A stretch of DNA of 64,000 nt from an uncultured Oceanospirillaceae bacterium. GTDB lineage: Bacteria > Pseudomonadota > Gammaproteobacteria > Pseudomonadales > Balneatricaceae. Both the position numbers and the translations under genes were made by a program. The notes below the pieces were generated by a model. That model did no database searches and had not been told where the DNA came from. It saw nothing but the letters and a program-made list of their open reading frames with translations. Below, piece by piece: positions 33,639 to 43,423 of the stretch; within the stretch, counting starts at the first letter, position 1, and the number at the start of each line of letters is the position of its first letter. The stretch is from contig CAJXNY010000027.1 of assembly GCA_913057435.1 (NCBI GenBank), positions 1 to 64,000 of the forward strand, written 5' to 3'.

Positions 33639-34526
33639 ATGAATATACTGGTAACCGGGGGTACGGGCTTTATTGGCCAGGCGCTGATTACTCAATTATT
33701 GGCGCAGCATAAGGTGTATTGCCTGAGTCGCCGGGCGGAGCGGGTACGCCGTTGTTTTGGTGATTCGGTGACGCCGGTAGAGGATTACAGCCAGCTGACG
33801 GGCGCTGATATCGACGCGGTGATCAATCTGGCCGGTGCCGGAATTGCTGACCAGCGCTGGTCGGAGTCACGTAAAGCGTTGCTGCGCAGCAGTCGTATTG
33901 ATGGCACCCATTTGCTGGTGGAGTGGATGTCGCGCCAGACTCACCCGCCCAGGGTGCTGCTCAGCGGTTCAGCGATCGGCTATTACGGTGATCATCCTGA
34001 GGGTGAGGCGTTGCCTGAAGGTGGCCCGGTGACCCCGGGTTTCACCCATCAGTTGTGTGCCGACTGGGAGGCCGAGGCGATGAAAGCCGAGTCGCTTGGG
34101 GTGCGGGTCTGCTTGCTGCGTACCGGTGTGGTGCTGGGCAAAGGCGGCGCTCTGGCGAAGATGTTGCCGCCGTTCCGGTTCGGGCTGGGTGGGCCGATCA
34201 GTTCCGGCGAACAATGGATGTCGTGGATCCACCTGGAGGATCAGGTGGCGGCAATTATTTATCTGTTAGGGCAGCGTGAGGCACAGGGAGCGTTTAATCT
34301 GACGGCGCCAGAGGCCGTGCGTAACCTGGAGTTCAGTAAAACTCTGGCCAGTGCCTTAAAGCGGCCAGCGTTTTTTACCGTGCCCGCGCTGGTTATCAAA
34401 TTGATGCTGGGCGAGGGAGCCGAGCTGTTGCTGGGAGGTCAGCGTGTGGCACCGACCCGGCTACAGGCTCAGGGTTTCAGTTTTCAGTATCCGCAACTGT
34501 CGCAGGCGCTGACGCATATTCTGTAA
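33639..34526 (+). CDS. YfcH/TIGR01777-type NAD-dependent epimerase
   Basis: An SDR-type protein of 295 aa. The N-terminal nucleotide motif MNILVTGGTGFIGQAL, the NLAGAGIADQRW segment, the LLSGSAIGYYGDH catalytic region and the C-terminal DUF1731-like tail are those of the YfcH family. Its physiological reaction is unknown. ATG 33639 has GAGGA at about 8 bases; the upstream in-frame start at 33597 is not needed. It is convergent with batD. Confidence 0.9.
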   Translation: MNILVTGGTGFIGQALITQLLAQHKVYCLSRRAERVRRCFGDSVTPVEDYSQLTGADIDAVINLAGAGIADQRWSESRKALLRSSRIDGTHLLVEWMSRQTHPPRVLLSGSAIGYYGDHPEGEALPEGGPVTPGFTHQLCADWEAEAMKAESLGVRVCLLRTGVVLGKGGALAKMLPPFRFGLGGPISSGEQWMSWIHLEDQVAAIIYLLGQREAQGAFNLTAPEAVRNLEFSKTLASALKRPAFFTVPALVIKLMLGEGAELLLGGQRVAPTRLQAQGFSFQYPQLSQALTHIL

Positions 34527-34537
34527 TCAGTCAGAGA

Positions 34538-34570
34538 CAGACAAGGGCGCAGATGCGCCCTTGCTGTCTG
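34538..34570. terminator. Bidirectional hairpin between yfcH-like gene and batD
   Basis: CAGAC-AAGGGCGC pairs with GCGCCCTT-GTCTG around the AGAT loop, with an unpaired GCT bulge. It lies just past the plus-strand stop and 24 bases beyond the batD stop. Confidence 0.65.
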
Positions 34571-34593
34571 AATGTTGCGGTTACTGACCGGGT

Positions 34594-36150
34594 TTAGATG
34601 CCGCGCAGTGTTGCCACGGCCTGCAGTAACAGATCACCCTGCCAGTCTTCAGAGCCTTCCGCCATATGCTGCTCCAGGTCGGCGACCAGTAACTCAAAGG
34701 TTTCACTGCCAGCCAGTTGGGCAACATCAGCACTGTTATTGACCGGTAATCCTGCCCAGAACTCCTGTGCCCAAAGCACCAGCGCCTGCTGACCCAGGAA
34801 AGGGTCCGGTTGCTGGCAGGCCATGGCCAGAGTTTCAAATGCACTGGACTCCTGTTCGGCATAGGCATCAGTCGCCTGATTGTTCTGGTTGCCTTGCTGG
34901 CGGCGTTTGCGGATCAGCCAGAAGGCACCGCCAGCTACGGCTGTCAGCAAAGCTGCCAACAGGTACAGCCAGCTCTGATTGACAGGGCTTGTGGTACTTT
35001 CATCGGCAGTATTGTCACCTGCTGCGCTGCCATCGGCGTTCAGCTGCAGTGGTGCGGGCAGGGCTGTGACCTGCTGAGTGGTCAGGGTGATTGTCTGGCC
35101 GCGATCCTGACGGGTGTCCCACCAGGGCAGAGTGATTTCAGGCAGGGTGATCTCGCCCCGTTCATGGGGAGTAATCCGCACGGTTTCAGAACGGGTACTG
35201 ATCAGCCCCTGGCTGTCCTGACGTTCGCTGCGCTGGATATCGATAATGTCGATGGTCGCCAGTTCGTTTTTCAGCGGCATCAGGGCGGGCAGCGCATCGG
35301 CACGGATGCCATGGGCGGTCAGTGTCAGAGTACGTTCTACCGACTCACCGACGGTCAGGGTGACTGCACTCTGCAGGCTGTCCGTCAGGCTTAGCTGACT
35401 GGCGGGCAGCCAGAAGCCACGATTTTGCTGCTGCGCGGCCGGACGCACTTCAATCTTTAATGGCTCACTGGTCACCTGGCGGGGATCATTAGCCTGACCG
35501 GTTAGCAGTAGTGTCTGAGCCGGAACTTCCAGCATGCCGCTGTTCTGTGGGAACACCAGATATTTTTGTTCCATCAGATTGAACACCTGACCCCGGCGAA
35601 CACTCTGGCGCTGGCTGGCGTTGCCGAAAGGCAACACGCTGGCGTTGGCCAGTTTGGGTGGTTTCAGTGTGCTGGCAGCTGGCAGTGCCAGGTTATCGGT
35701 CAGGCGCAGAGTCAGCACCATCTGGCTGTTTTGATAAAGTACGCTGCTACTGGCCATCAGTTCCAGGGTCGCCTGGGCGTTAGCGGCATAGCTGCGACTG
35801 CGATCAGCTCGCTCTACCATCACCTCCATTTCCGATGAGCTCTCTGCACCCACCTGAATAGCTGGAAACTTCAGGCTGCCGGGGCGCTTGGGGCGCAGCA
35901 ATACCTGCCAGCGCGCTGATGTCTGACGGGTATCGTTGGCGTTACTGGTGATCGACATCTTTTTTGAGCCCAGAATCTGGAACTCTTTGTGCAGGGGAGA
36001 TAGATCAGGTGAGAGCCCGCCGGCCTGGTCACTTTCCAGCGTCAGCCGAATATTGTTGCCTTCGGTAACGGTGTAGCGGTCCAGATAGGCATTAACGGTG
36101 GCTTGCGCTGGCACGGAGGCCAGTAAAAGTGATAGCAGCAGCGTACGCAT
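34594..36150 (-). CDS. BatD-like oxygen-tolerance protein
   Basis: A 518-aa membrane-anchored periplasmic protein. The signal peptide (1-17, cleavage after AQA) is followed by a long beta-rich region with the BatD features LTLESDQAGGLSPDLSPL and LLRPKRPGSLKFPAIQV, a single membrane helix near residues 395-415 (WLYLLAALLTAVAGGAFWLI) and a cytoplasmic helical tail of about 100 residues. BatD normally accompanies MoxR and vWA-domain genes (batA/B), but here both neighbours are unrelated and no bat partner is in the window. Confidence 0.85.
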   Translation of the reverse strand: MRTLLLSLLLASVPAQATVNAYLDRYTVTEGNNIRLTLESDQAGGLSPDLSPLHKEFQILGSKKMSITSNANDTRQTSARWQVLLRPKRPGSLKFPAIQVGAESSSEMEVMVERADRSRSYAANAQATLELMASSSVLYQNSQMVLTLRLTDNLALPAASTLKPPKLANASVLPFGNASQRQSVRRGQVFNLMEQKYLVFPQNSGMLEVPAQTLLLTGQANDPRQVTSEPLKIEVRPAAQQQNRGFWLPASQLSLTDSLQSAVTLTVGESVERTLTLTAHGIRADALPALMPLKNELATIDIIDIQRSERQDSQGLISTRSETVRITPHERGEITLPEITLPWWDTRQDRGQTITLTTQQVTALPAPLQLNADGSAAGDNTADESTTSPVNQSWLYLLAALLTAVAGGAFWLIRKRRQQGNQNNQATDAYAEQESSAFETLAMACQQPDPFLGQQALVLWAQEFWAGLPVNNSADVAQLAGSETFELLVADLEQHMAEGSEDWQGDLLLQAVATLRGI

Positions 36151-36501
36151 AGGGTTCCATTTCTGGCAGCTGTAAAAGCCGCTCCTCGGCTAGAGATAGT
36201 GCCTATTATCAGCAAAGCTCATGAACAGTGCAATTGTGCATCGCAATCGAGCGGGGCAGGCTGTGCGGCGAAAAGATGACTGCGGTGTGCCTGATTGACC
36301 GGTAGCGTCATAAAAACACCGGGCTATGTGTCTATACTGACCTGACGCGCCCTGGTAAGGAGTATGAGCGGGCGTGGCCGGTTATCGGTTCTGGACGAAA
36401 CAGCCCCCGCGACTTCCTTACACACTATAAACGGAAGATAAGGCGGCCGCTGCAACGTTCTGATAGAAAATCTCATCGAATGGATTTAAGGAGAGCAGTC
36501 G
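36151..36501. other. Intergenic region between batD and gdhB
   Basis: This is the divergent promoter region of batD and gdhB. TTGACC (36295-36300) and TATACT (36333-36338) are visible but spaced too far apart to be one promoter. No small gene or terminator was recognised. Confidence 0.5.
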
Positions 36502-39500
36502 ATGCAGCGTTATAAATCAGCCCACAAAGAAGCCCTGTTACAGCAACTTGTTGAAGAGATAGAACGGCGTCTGCCGGACGAGCGCGCACAGGAACTGATT
36601 GAATTTTCCCGTTACTCGCTAGCTTCTGCTTCTGCCTTTGATCTTGAAGAGTGGCGGATGGAGGATCTTTACGGTTCCTTGCTGGCATTCTGGCAGTTTA
36701 TCCAGCAACGCCAGCCAGATGAAGTCTGTGTGCGGGTCTTCAACCCGGATTACGAGCGCCATGGTTGGCAATCAACGCATACGGTGATTGAGGTTTTATG
36801 CCCGGATATGCCGTTTGTTGTTGATTCCATACGTATGGAATTGAACCGCCGCAGTCTGACTATCCACGCTATCCATAACACGGTGCTGACCCTCACGCGC
36901 GAAGGGGCTCAGCTGGTCGATGTACTGGCCAATGACAGCGATGATGGTTCGGCGTTGCATGAGTGTCTGATCTCAGTCGAGGTTGACCGCCATACTGATG
37001 CCCAGCAGCTGGCGGACCTGGAGCAGAGCCTGTACCTGGTGCTGGATGAAGTGGAAGCTTCGGTGGCTGATTTTAATGCCATGCTGACCTGCTGTGACAG
37101 TCTGGCTGACAGCTTTACTTGTCAGATACCAGGGCAGGACAGTCGTGACGTAGAAGATGTTCAGCATTTTCTCAGCTGGTTAAAAGAGCACTTTACCTTC
37201 CTGGGTTATGATGAATTTCGTTATGTGAAAGGTGCTGATGGGGCGGAGCTGGTTGCGGTGCCAGGTCAGCAGCTGGGTTTGCTGCGCTATCAGGGTGAGC
37301 ATGCCCACACTGAGCCGGCCGGTAGTCAGGTGCGCTGTGCCGATACGTTTGCGCTGTCACCGGATATTCTTGGTTTTTATAAATCCTGTAGCAAGGCCCG
37401 GGTACATCGGCCTGCCTATCCTGATTACATCAGCATCAAACGCTACGATGACAGCGGCGAGCTGGTGGGCGAAAGCCGCTTTATCGGTCTCTATACTTCC
37501 AGTGTCTATATTCAGAGCTCGCGCAACATCCCGGTGATCGGCGGTAAGCTTGAAGCTGTGATGGCGCGTTCCGGCTTGCATCCCCTGAGCCATGACTGGA
37601 AAGAGCTGATGCAGATTCTGGAGATCTATCCTCGTGATGATCTGTTCCAGAGTAGTGTTGAGCAGTTATTTGAAACCGCGATGGGTATTCTGCAGATCCA
37701 TGAGCGCCGCCAGATCCGGCTGTTTGTGCATCGGGATGATGCCAGTCATGCCTTCAGCTGCCTGGTGTATGCCCCGCGTGATGTGTACAGCACAGAGTTT
37801 CGTAAAAAAGTTGAGGCGATTCTCTGTCGCGAACTCGATTGTGACTCGGTCGAGTTTAATACCTATTTTTCCGAATCCATTCTGGCTCGTACCCAATATA
37901 TCCTGCGCAATACCCAGGGGGCGCTGGCTGACCAGGTAGATGCACGCGCGCTGGAATCGCTGCTGCGCCAGGCTGTACGTAGCTGGGAAGATGACCTTGC
38001 TGATGCCCTGATTGAAAGCCAGGGGGAGGAGCGTGGGACATGGTTGCGCAACCGTTACGGTAGCGGTTTTGCTGAGGGTTACCGAGCAGACTTTACTGCC
38101 CGCACCGCCGTGGTCGATATTCAGCATATGGAGCAGCTTAGTGAGCAGCGGCCGATTCAGCTCAGTTTTTACCGGGCACTGGAACGTGGTGCGGATCAGC
38201 TCAGTTTCAAACTGTTCCATATGGGAACCCCGCTGCCGCTGTCGGATGTGCTGCCGGTACTTGAAAACCTTGGCCTGCGGGTAATCGACGAGCACCCGTA
38301 TGCCATCCGCATCGGTGATAGCAGCTGCTGGATTCATGATTTTAATCTGAGCTATACCGGCAATAACCCTGTGGTATTTGATGAGCTGCGTGAAGTGTTT
38401 GAAGCGGCCTTCCTGGCGACCTGGCAAGGCCAGGCCAATAATGATGACTTTAACAAACTTGTGCTGTCAGCCAGCCTTGACTGGCGTGAAGCGGCGATGC
38501 TGCGTGCTTATGCCAGCTATATGAAGCAGATTCGCTTCCCGATCAGCGAACAGGCACTTAGCGCAACGCTACTGCATCAATCAGCGCTGGCCCGTACGCT
38601 TGTTGCGTTGTTCCATGCTCGCTTCTCGCCGGAGCAATCTGATGTTGAACGGCAACAGCAGCTCGAAGTGCTGCTGCTGGAGCAGCTGGATGAAGTGCAT
38701 AGCCTTACCGAAGACCGGGCTATTCGCCAGTACCTGGCTCTGATCAAGGCCACATTGCGCACCAATTACTACCAGCTCAGAGATGATCAGCCGAAAAGCT
38801 ATTTTTCTTTCAAACTGGCACCGGAACAGATTCCACAGATGCCGCTGCCTTGTCCGCGGTTTGAGATCTTTGTCTACTCGCCTCAGGTTGAAGGTGTGCA
38901 TCTGCGTGGCGGCAAGGTTGCCCGTGGTGGTTTACGCTGGTCAGACCGTGAAGAAGATTTCCGCACCGAAGTACTGGGGCTGGTGAAAGCGCAGCAGGTA
39001 AAAAATGCGGTGATTGTACCGGTGGGGGCCAAAGGCGGCTTTGTTGCCCGACGGTTACATGATGGCATGAGCCGGGAAGCCTGGCTGGCTGAGGGGGTGG
39101 CCAGTTATCGAACCTTTATCAGTGCCTTGCTGGATATTACCGATAACCTGAAAGATAACGCCGTGGTGCCGCCTGTACGGGTGGTTCGTCATGATGGAGA
39201 TGATACTTATCTGGTTGTTGCGGCAGATAAGGGTACGGCGACCTTCTCGGATATCGCCAATGAGATTGCCCATGATTATGGCTTCTGGCTGGGGGATGCG
39301 TTTGCCTCCGGCGGCAGTAATGGCTATGACCATAAGAAGATGGGGATCACAGCCCGGGGGGCCTGGGTCTCCGTAGAACGGCACTTCCGTGAGATCGGCA
39401 TTAATACCGCCACTGATCCATTCTCTGTGCTGGCCATCGGGGATATGTCCGGTGATGTTTTCGGTAATGGTATGTTGCTGTCGGACCAGATCAAGCTGGT

Positions 39501-41355
39501 AGCGGCGTTTAATCACCTGCATATTTTTATTGATCCGACTCCGAATATTGCCGCCAGCTTTGCTGAGCGTCAGCGACTGTTTGCGCTGCCGCGTTCCAGC
39601 TGGACGGACTACGACGCCAGCCTGATATCTGACGGAGGTGGGGTGTTTGATCGTCGGGCCAAGTCGATTACGTTGACGCCAGAGATCCAGGCGTTAACAG
39701 GGCTGGAGGACAATGAGGTTACGCCAACGGATCTGTTATCTGCACTGCTTAAGTCACCGATAGATCTGATCTGGAACGGTGGTATCGGTACCTATGTTAA
39801 AGCCAGCGATGAAAGCCATGAACAGGTGGGTGACAAAGCAAATGATGGTTTGCGTGTTGATGCCTGTGAACTGCGCGCCCGTGTTGTGGGTGAGGGCGGC
39901 AATCTGGGCCTGACCCAGCGGGGGCGGATGGAATACGCGGCTGCTGGTGGTCGCCTGAATACCGACTTTATTGATAACGCCGGTGGGGTGGACTGTTCTG
40001 ATCATGAGGTGAATATCAAGATTCTGCTCAGTCAGGTGGTCGATAATGGTGAAATGACTGATAAACAGCGTAATCGGCTGCTGGAGGAGATGACTCACTC
40101 GATTGCTGAACTGGTGCTGGAGAACAATTATCGCCAGGTACAGGCGCTGAGCCTGGATGAAGCCCGAGGTGTGGACGAGCTGCCGGAGTATCGTCGCTTT
40201 ATCAATCACCTGGAGGAGACTGACCGACTGGATCGGGCGCTGGAATTCCTGCCGACCGATGACACGCTGGAGCAGCGTCGGGTGGAGGAGCGCAGTCTGA
40301 CCCGGCCAGAACTGTCAGTATTGATTTCCTACAGTAAGGCCGAGCTAAAAGAGGAGCTGGCAGAATCTGGCGTACCGGATGACCCATGGTTACGTCGGGA
40401 GCTGGTGACGGCTTTCCCGTCGCGCCTGTCGGTGGAGTTTGGCGAGCAGATGGAGCAGCACCGGCTGCGCCGGGAGATTATTGCCACTCAGATTGCCAAC
40501 AATATGGTCAACTATATGGGGATCAATGCCGCCTCCCGGTTACAGGCCGCAACCGGTGCTGATTCTGCAACGATTGCACGGGCGTTTGTGATCGCAAGGG
40601 ATGTCTTTGATATAGGTAACGTCTGGCGGCAGATTGAAGGGCTGGACTATCAGGTCAGTAGCGACATGCAGATTGAAATGATGCATGAGCTGCAGCATTT
40701 GATGCGTCGGGCCACGCGCTGGTTTGTGCGTAACCGCCTGAACGAAGATGAAACTGAATCTCAGGTTGAGCGCTACCGTCAGGAACTGGCGACCGTGTGT
40801 CAGGACCTGGGTGCGCTGTTACAGGGTGAGCCTCATCAGCACTGGTTGCAGCTGAGTCAGCGTTATATCGATGCCGGTGCCCCGGAGTCACTGGCGCAGC
40901 TGGTCGCTGGCGCACGCAGCATCTATCAGGTGCTGGGAGTGATTGAGGTCAGTCAGGGCAGTCAGCACAGTGTGGCCACGGTGGCGCAGACATTCTTTGG
41001 CCTGGGTGAAGCGCTGGATCTTGCATGGCTGGCGGGTAAATTAAGCGAGCTGGAGGTGGATAATTACTGGCAGGCACTGGCGCGTGAGGCGTTCCGTGAT
41101 GATCTTGACTGGCAGCAACAGGCGTTGACCCGCCATGTGCTGCAATTCAGTGACTCCCACGGCTGTGAAGCCCCTGATCTGGCGCTGTGGCAGGTGCAGG
41201 CACAGCCGATGATAAAACGCTGGCAGGCGACTCTGAGTGAGCTTCAGCATGCTGAACGACAGGAATATGCGATGTATACTGTGGCCGTTCGCGAGCTGTT
41301 TGATCTGGCTAATGCCTGTAACTGGCTGGCGACGGAGGCGCTGCCTGCGGAGTAA
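36502..41355 (+). CDS. gdhB: NAD-specific glutamate dehydrogenase (180-kDa type)
   Basis: The large-type NAD-dependent glutamate dehydrogenase (1617 aa), converting glutamate to 2-oxoglutarate and ammonia, as in Pseudomonas. The N-terminal 700 residues are the regulatory ACT-containing part. The catalytic core includes KVARGGLRWSDREEDFRTEVLGLVKAQQVKNAVIVPVGAKGGF near 805-850 and the nucleotide-binding SDGGGVFDRR and GGIGTYVKA regions, and the C-terminal 450 residues are helical. ATG 36502 has GGAG 8-10 bases upstream. It feeds 2-oxoglutarate into the TCA genes later in the window; the ammonium transporter at 45840 handles its co-product. Confidence 0.95.
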   Translation: MQRYKSAHKEALLQQLVEEIERRLPDERAQELIEFSRYSLASASAFDLEEWRMEDLYGSLLAFWQFIQQRQPDEVCVRVFNPDYERHGWQSTHTVIEVLCPDMPFVVDSIRMELNRRSLTIHAIHNTVLTLTREGAQLVDVLANDSDDGSALHECLISVEVDRHTDAQQLADLEQSLYLVLDEVEASVADFNAMLTCCDSLADSFTCQIPGQDSRDVEDVQHFLSWLKEHFTFLGYDEFRYVKGADGAELVAVPGQQLGLLRYQGEHAHTEPAGSQVRCADTFALSPDILGFYKSCSKARVHRPAYPDYISIKRYDDSGELVGESRFIGLYTSSVYIQSSRNIPVIGGKLEAVMARSGLHPLSHDWKELMQILEIYPRDDLFQSSVEQLFETAMGILQIHERRQIRLFVHRDDASHAFSCLVYAPRDVYSTEFRKKVEAILCRELDCDSVEFNTYFSESILARTQYILRNTQGALADQVDARALESLLRQAVRSWEDDLADALIESQGEERGTWLRNRYGSGFAEGYRADFTARTAVVDIQHMEQLSEQRPIQLSFYRALERGADQLSFKLFHMGTPLPLSDVLPVLENLGLRVIDEHPYAIRIGDSSCWIHDFNLSYTGNNPVVFDELREVFEAAFLATWQGQANNDDFNKLVLSASLDWREAAMLRAYASYMKQIRFPISEQALSATLLHQSALARTLVALFHARFSPEQSDVERQQQLEVLLLEQLDEVHSLTEDRAIRQYLALIKATLRTNYYQLRDDQPKSYFSFKLAPEQIPQMPLPCPRFEIFVYSPQVEGVHLRGGKVARGGLRWSDREEDFRTEVLGLVKAQQVKNAVIVPVGAKGGFVARRLHDGMSREAWLAEGVASYRTFISALLDITDNLKDNAVVPPVRVVRHDGDDTYLVVAADKGTATFSDIANEIAHDYGFWLGDAFASGGSNGYDHKKMGITARGAWVSVERHFREIGINTATDPFSVLAIGDMSGDVFGNGMLLSDQIKLVAAFNHLHIFIDPTPNIAASFAERQRLFALPRSSWTDYDASLISDGGGVFDRRAKSITLTPEIQALTGLEDNEVTPTDLLSALLKSPIDLIWNGGIGTYVKASDESHEQVGDKANDGLRVDACELRARVVGEGGNLGLTQRGRMEYAAAGGRLNTDFIDNAGGVDCSDHEVNIKILLSQVVDNGEMTDKQRNRLLEEMTHSIAELVLENNYRQVQALSLDEARGVDELPEYRRFINHLEETDRLDRALEFLPTDDTLEQRRVEERSLTRPELSVLISYSKAELKEELAESGVPDDPWLRRELVTAFPSRLSVEFGEQMEQHRLRREIIATQIANNMVNYMGINAASRLQAATGADSATIARAFVIARDVFDIGNVWRQIEGLDYQVSSDMQIEMMHELQHLMRRATRWFVRNRLNEDETESQVERYRQELATVCQDLGALLQGEPHQHWLQLSQRYIDAGAPESLAQLVAGARSIYQVLGVIEVSQGSQHSVATVAQTFFGLGEALDLAWLAGKLSELEVDNYWQALAREAFRDDLDWQQQALTRHVLQFSDSHGCEAPDLALWQVQAQPMIKRWQATLSELQHAERQEYAMYTVAVRELFDLANACNWLATEALPAE

Positions 41356-41371
41356 TTAATGATTGTGAGGG

Positions 41372-41602
41372 ATGCTGAGCGTTATGCGGCACATAGTTGT
41401 GGATCTGAATATCAATGCTGATCAGTACATGGCCCATTATCAGGGCCAGGTGAAAGATGTTGTAGCATGGGCGCTGGATGGGCGGCGGGTACGTTTCCCG
41501 ACCAAAATACTGCAGCCGTTTGTTTCTCGCCAGGGCATTGTTGGCAGGTTTCAGATCTCTTTTGATGATAAGGGCAAGTTCAAAACCATTGAACGGCTCT
41601 GA
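41372..41602 (+). CDS. DUF2835 family protein
   Basis: A small 76-aa protein of unknown function common in gammaproteobacteria. The family pattern is evident: a beta-strand start, QYMAHYQGQVKDVVAWALDGRRVRFPTKILQPFV, then GIVGRFQISFDDKGKF. ATG 41372 or ATG 41384 may be used; the ribosome-binding site (GAGGG) fits neither perfectly. It lies 16 bases after gdhB and ahead of a strong terminator, so it is likely the tail of the gdhB transcript. Confidence 0.85.
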   Translation: MLSVMRHIVVDLNINADQYMAHYQGQVKDVVAWALDGRRVRFPTKILQPFVSRQGIVGRFQISFDDKGKFKTIERL

Positions 41603-41615
41603 CACTGCGTTATCA

Positions 41616-41654
41616 GCAAAAGGCCTGTCAGCAATGACAGGCCTTTTGCTTTGC
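41616..41654 (+). terminator. Terminator after gdhB-DUF2835
   Basis: The perfect 15-bp stem GCAAAAGGCCTGTCA/TGACAGGCCTTTTGC with a GCAA tetraloop is followed by TTTGC. It is usable on both strands. Confidence 0.85.
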
Positions 41655-41735
41655 CACCAGTCAGGCCAGTGCCTGAAAACCTGTCATTTTTGCGTCATTT
41701 TCTGCCAAATAGCCACATCAGGTAGTTAAGTACGT

Positions 41736-41741
41736 TATAAT
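41736..41741 (+). promoter_or_regulatory. Candidate -10 of pyrD
   Basis: A perfect TATAAT lies 30 bases before the pyrD ATG, downstream of the strong terminator. No consensus -35 is visible. Confidence 0.45.
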
Positions 41742-41771
41742 CCCGCGCAAATTTCCACAGGTATTCACATC

Positions 41772-42797
41772 ATGCTGTATCCATTAGCCCGATCTTTAAT
41801 GTTCCGGATGGATCCGGAGCGCTCCCACGACCTGGCCTTGACGGGTATGAACCTGGCGGCAACGCTGGGTATGCCAAAGCTGTTAGGGGCTGAGGTTCTG
41901 CAAAGCCCGGTTGAGGTAATGGGTATCCGTTTTCCTAACCCGGTAGGACTGGCAGCGGGGCTGGATAAAAATGGTATAGCCGTGGATGGTCTGGCGGCGA
42001 TGGGGTTTGGCTTTGTTGAAGTGGGTACCGTGACGCCGCGCCCTCAAGCGGGTAACGAGCGGCCACGGCTGTTCCGCCTGCCGGAGAACAGCGCCATCAT
42101 CAACCGGATGGGGTTTAACAACCACGGTGTTGATCAGCTGCTGAAAAATCTGGAAAAAAGCCGTTATAACGGTGTGCTGGGTATCAATATTGGTAAAAAT
42201 AAAGATACTCCCAACGACAAAGCCACCGATGACTACCTGCTGTGCATGCGTAAAGTGTACAGCCGGGCGTCTTATATCACGTTGAATGTTTCTTCTCCGA
42301 ACACGCCGGGGCTACGTTCACTGCAGCATGGCAGCCATCTGAATGAGTTGCTGGACGCACTGAAAACGGAGCAGGCTAAACAGGCTCGCCTGCATGGTCG
42401 CTATGTGCCGATAACGGTGAAAATCGCACCTGACATGGATGCTGAAGAGCTGACCGGTGTTGCTGCTGCCCTGAAATCCTACGAGATGGACGGTGTGATT
42501 GCCACAAACACCACGTTGTCCCGTGAAGGGGTTGAGAGCGACCCGCAGTCCGCTGAAGCGGGTGGTCTGTCAGGTGCGCCGGTACGTAATAAGTCGACTC
42601 AGGCGATTCGCACCCTGTCCCAGGCGCTGGATGGCGCGCTGCCGATTATCGGTGCGGGCGGTATTACCGAAGGGTTTGATGCCGTCGAGAAGATTGAAGC
42701 CGGCGCCAGTCTGGTGCAGATTTACACTGGATTTATCTACCGGGGCCCGCAGCTGGTACGTGATGCCGTTGAGGCGATCCAGTCGCAGAGCCGCTAA
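41772..42797 (+). CDS. pyrD: Dihydroorotate dehydrogenase (quinone), class 2
   Basis: A membrane-associated flavoenzyme of pyrimidine synthesis that oxidises dihydroorotate to orotate with ubiquinone. Its 341-aa length and N-terminal amphipathic helix ([21 protein letters not shown]) mark class 2. Seen are the FMN-binding [15 protein letters not shown], catalytic Ser in [11 protein letters not shown] near 178, and the phosphate-binding GAGGITEG and [11 protein letters not shown] at the end. It is followed by a terminator and by rmf on the opposite strand, as in Pseudomonas. Confidence 0.97.
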   Translation: MLYPLARSLMFRMDPERSHDLALTGMNLAATLGMPKLLGAEVLQSPVEVMGIRFPNPVGLAAGLDKNGIAVDGLAAMGFGFVEVGTVTPRPQAGNERPRLFRLPENSAIINRMGFNNHGVDQLLKNLEKSRYNGVLGINIGKNKDTPNDKATDDYLLCMRKVYSRASYITLNVSSPNTPGLRSLQHGSHLNELLDALKTEQAKQARLHGRYVPITVKIAPDMDAEELTGVAAALKSYEMDGVIATNTTLSREGVESDPQSAEAGGLSGAPVRNKSTQAIRTLSQALDGALPIIGAGGITEGFDAVEKIEAGASLVQIYTGFIYRGPQLVRDAVEAIQSQSR

Positions 42798-42812
42798 CCC
42801 CGGCTTGAATGT

Positions 42813-42838
42813 AAAAAGGCTCCTTGCGGAGCCTTTTT
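42813..42838. terminator. Bidirectional terminator between pyrD and rmf
   Basis: AAAAAGGCTCC-TTGC-GGAGCCTTTTT forms a 6-bp GC stem flanked by A5 and T5, a classic bidirectional terminator shared by convergent pyrD and rmf. Confidence 0.92.
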
Positions 42839-42862
42839 CAGATAGAAACGGAGTGTCGCAAC

Positions 42863-43069
42863 TCAGTGATAGGCAGGGTTCGCCTGGATGGCAGAGACGC
42901 CAGATTGGCCACCCCAGTGCGCCTGGCGGCCTTCTCGCCACCCATTCATCCAGATGCTACGTAATTCGGTTGTTTGTACGGGGCAGGTGTCTCGGGATTT
43001 ACGGTTAAGCCCTGCCTGGAAACCTCGGCTGAACAGAACTGAACTACGATCGCGCTTCTGTCTTTTCAT
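42863..43069 (-). CDS. rmf: Ribosome modulation factor
   Basis: A stationary-phase protein that dimerises 70S ribosomes into inactive 100S particles. The core MKRQKRDRSSVLFSRGFQAGL...CPVQTTELRSIWMNGWREGR matches E. coli RMF closely (RGYQAG, CPYQ, R-S-QWLGGWREA). The protein is 68 aa, 13 longer than E. coli, with a Gly/Gln/His-containing C-terminal extension. Gene position between pyrD and rlmL follows the Pseudomonas order. An inverted repeat lies in its leader region. Confidence 0.93.
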   Translation of the reverse strand: MKRQKRDRSSVLFSRGFQAGLNRKSRDTCPVQTTELRSIWMNGWREGRQAHWGGQSGVSAIQANPAYH

Positions 43070-43423
43070 AGTCTAGCCTCGCTAATTGCGTCTTCTGTAT
43101 ATAAGTATCAACTGCCGTGCTGGGCGCTGATACTTGAGGCCGGATAACGGATGCTGGACGCCGCTCTTACTTGGCTGTAAGCGTTCCCTGTCGGTTACCT
43201 CGGACCTCCATTCTTAACCGAAAGCGGACACTAATTCGATTTAAAATCACTATGTGACAACGGTATGTCATAGATGCAACGTAACAGGGTTAAAGAAATC
43301 TGAGTGTATTCAGATGCTTAGTCCGGCGGCATTGGTGGTTTTACAAAACTGAAATATTTTCATGTGCTACAGATCTACACTGAAAGCACTGATCCAGACG
43401 GCCACTGGTGCCGGGGGAATAAA
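43070..43423. other. Divergent region between rmf and rlmL
   Basis: No gene is supported here. An inverted repeat AAGTATCA (43103-43110)/TGATACTT (43128-43135) lies 34-66 bases upstream of rmf, within its probable leader or promoter. The sequence toward rlmL is AT-rich (43230-43365) without a convincing hexamer pair. Confidence 0.55.

Noticed and set aside
36295-36338. TTGACC...TATACT as a gdhB promoter
   Set aside because: The hexamers are 32 bp apart, far from the 16-18 bp needed.
41616-41649. Possible small RNA from the 15-bp stem
   Set aside because: Position and shape fit a terminator for gdhB-DUF2835 better, and no promoter lies between.
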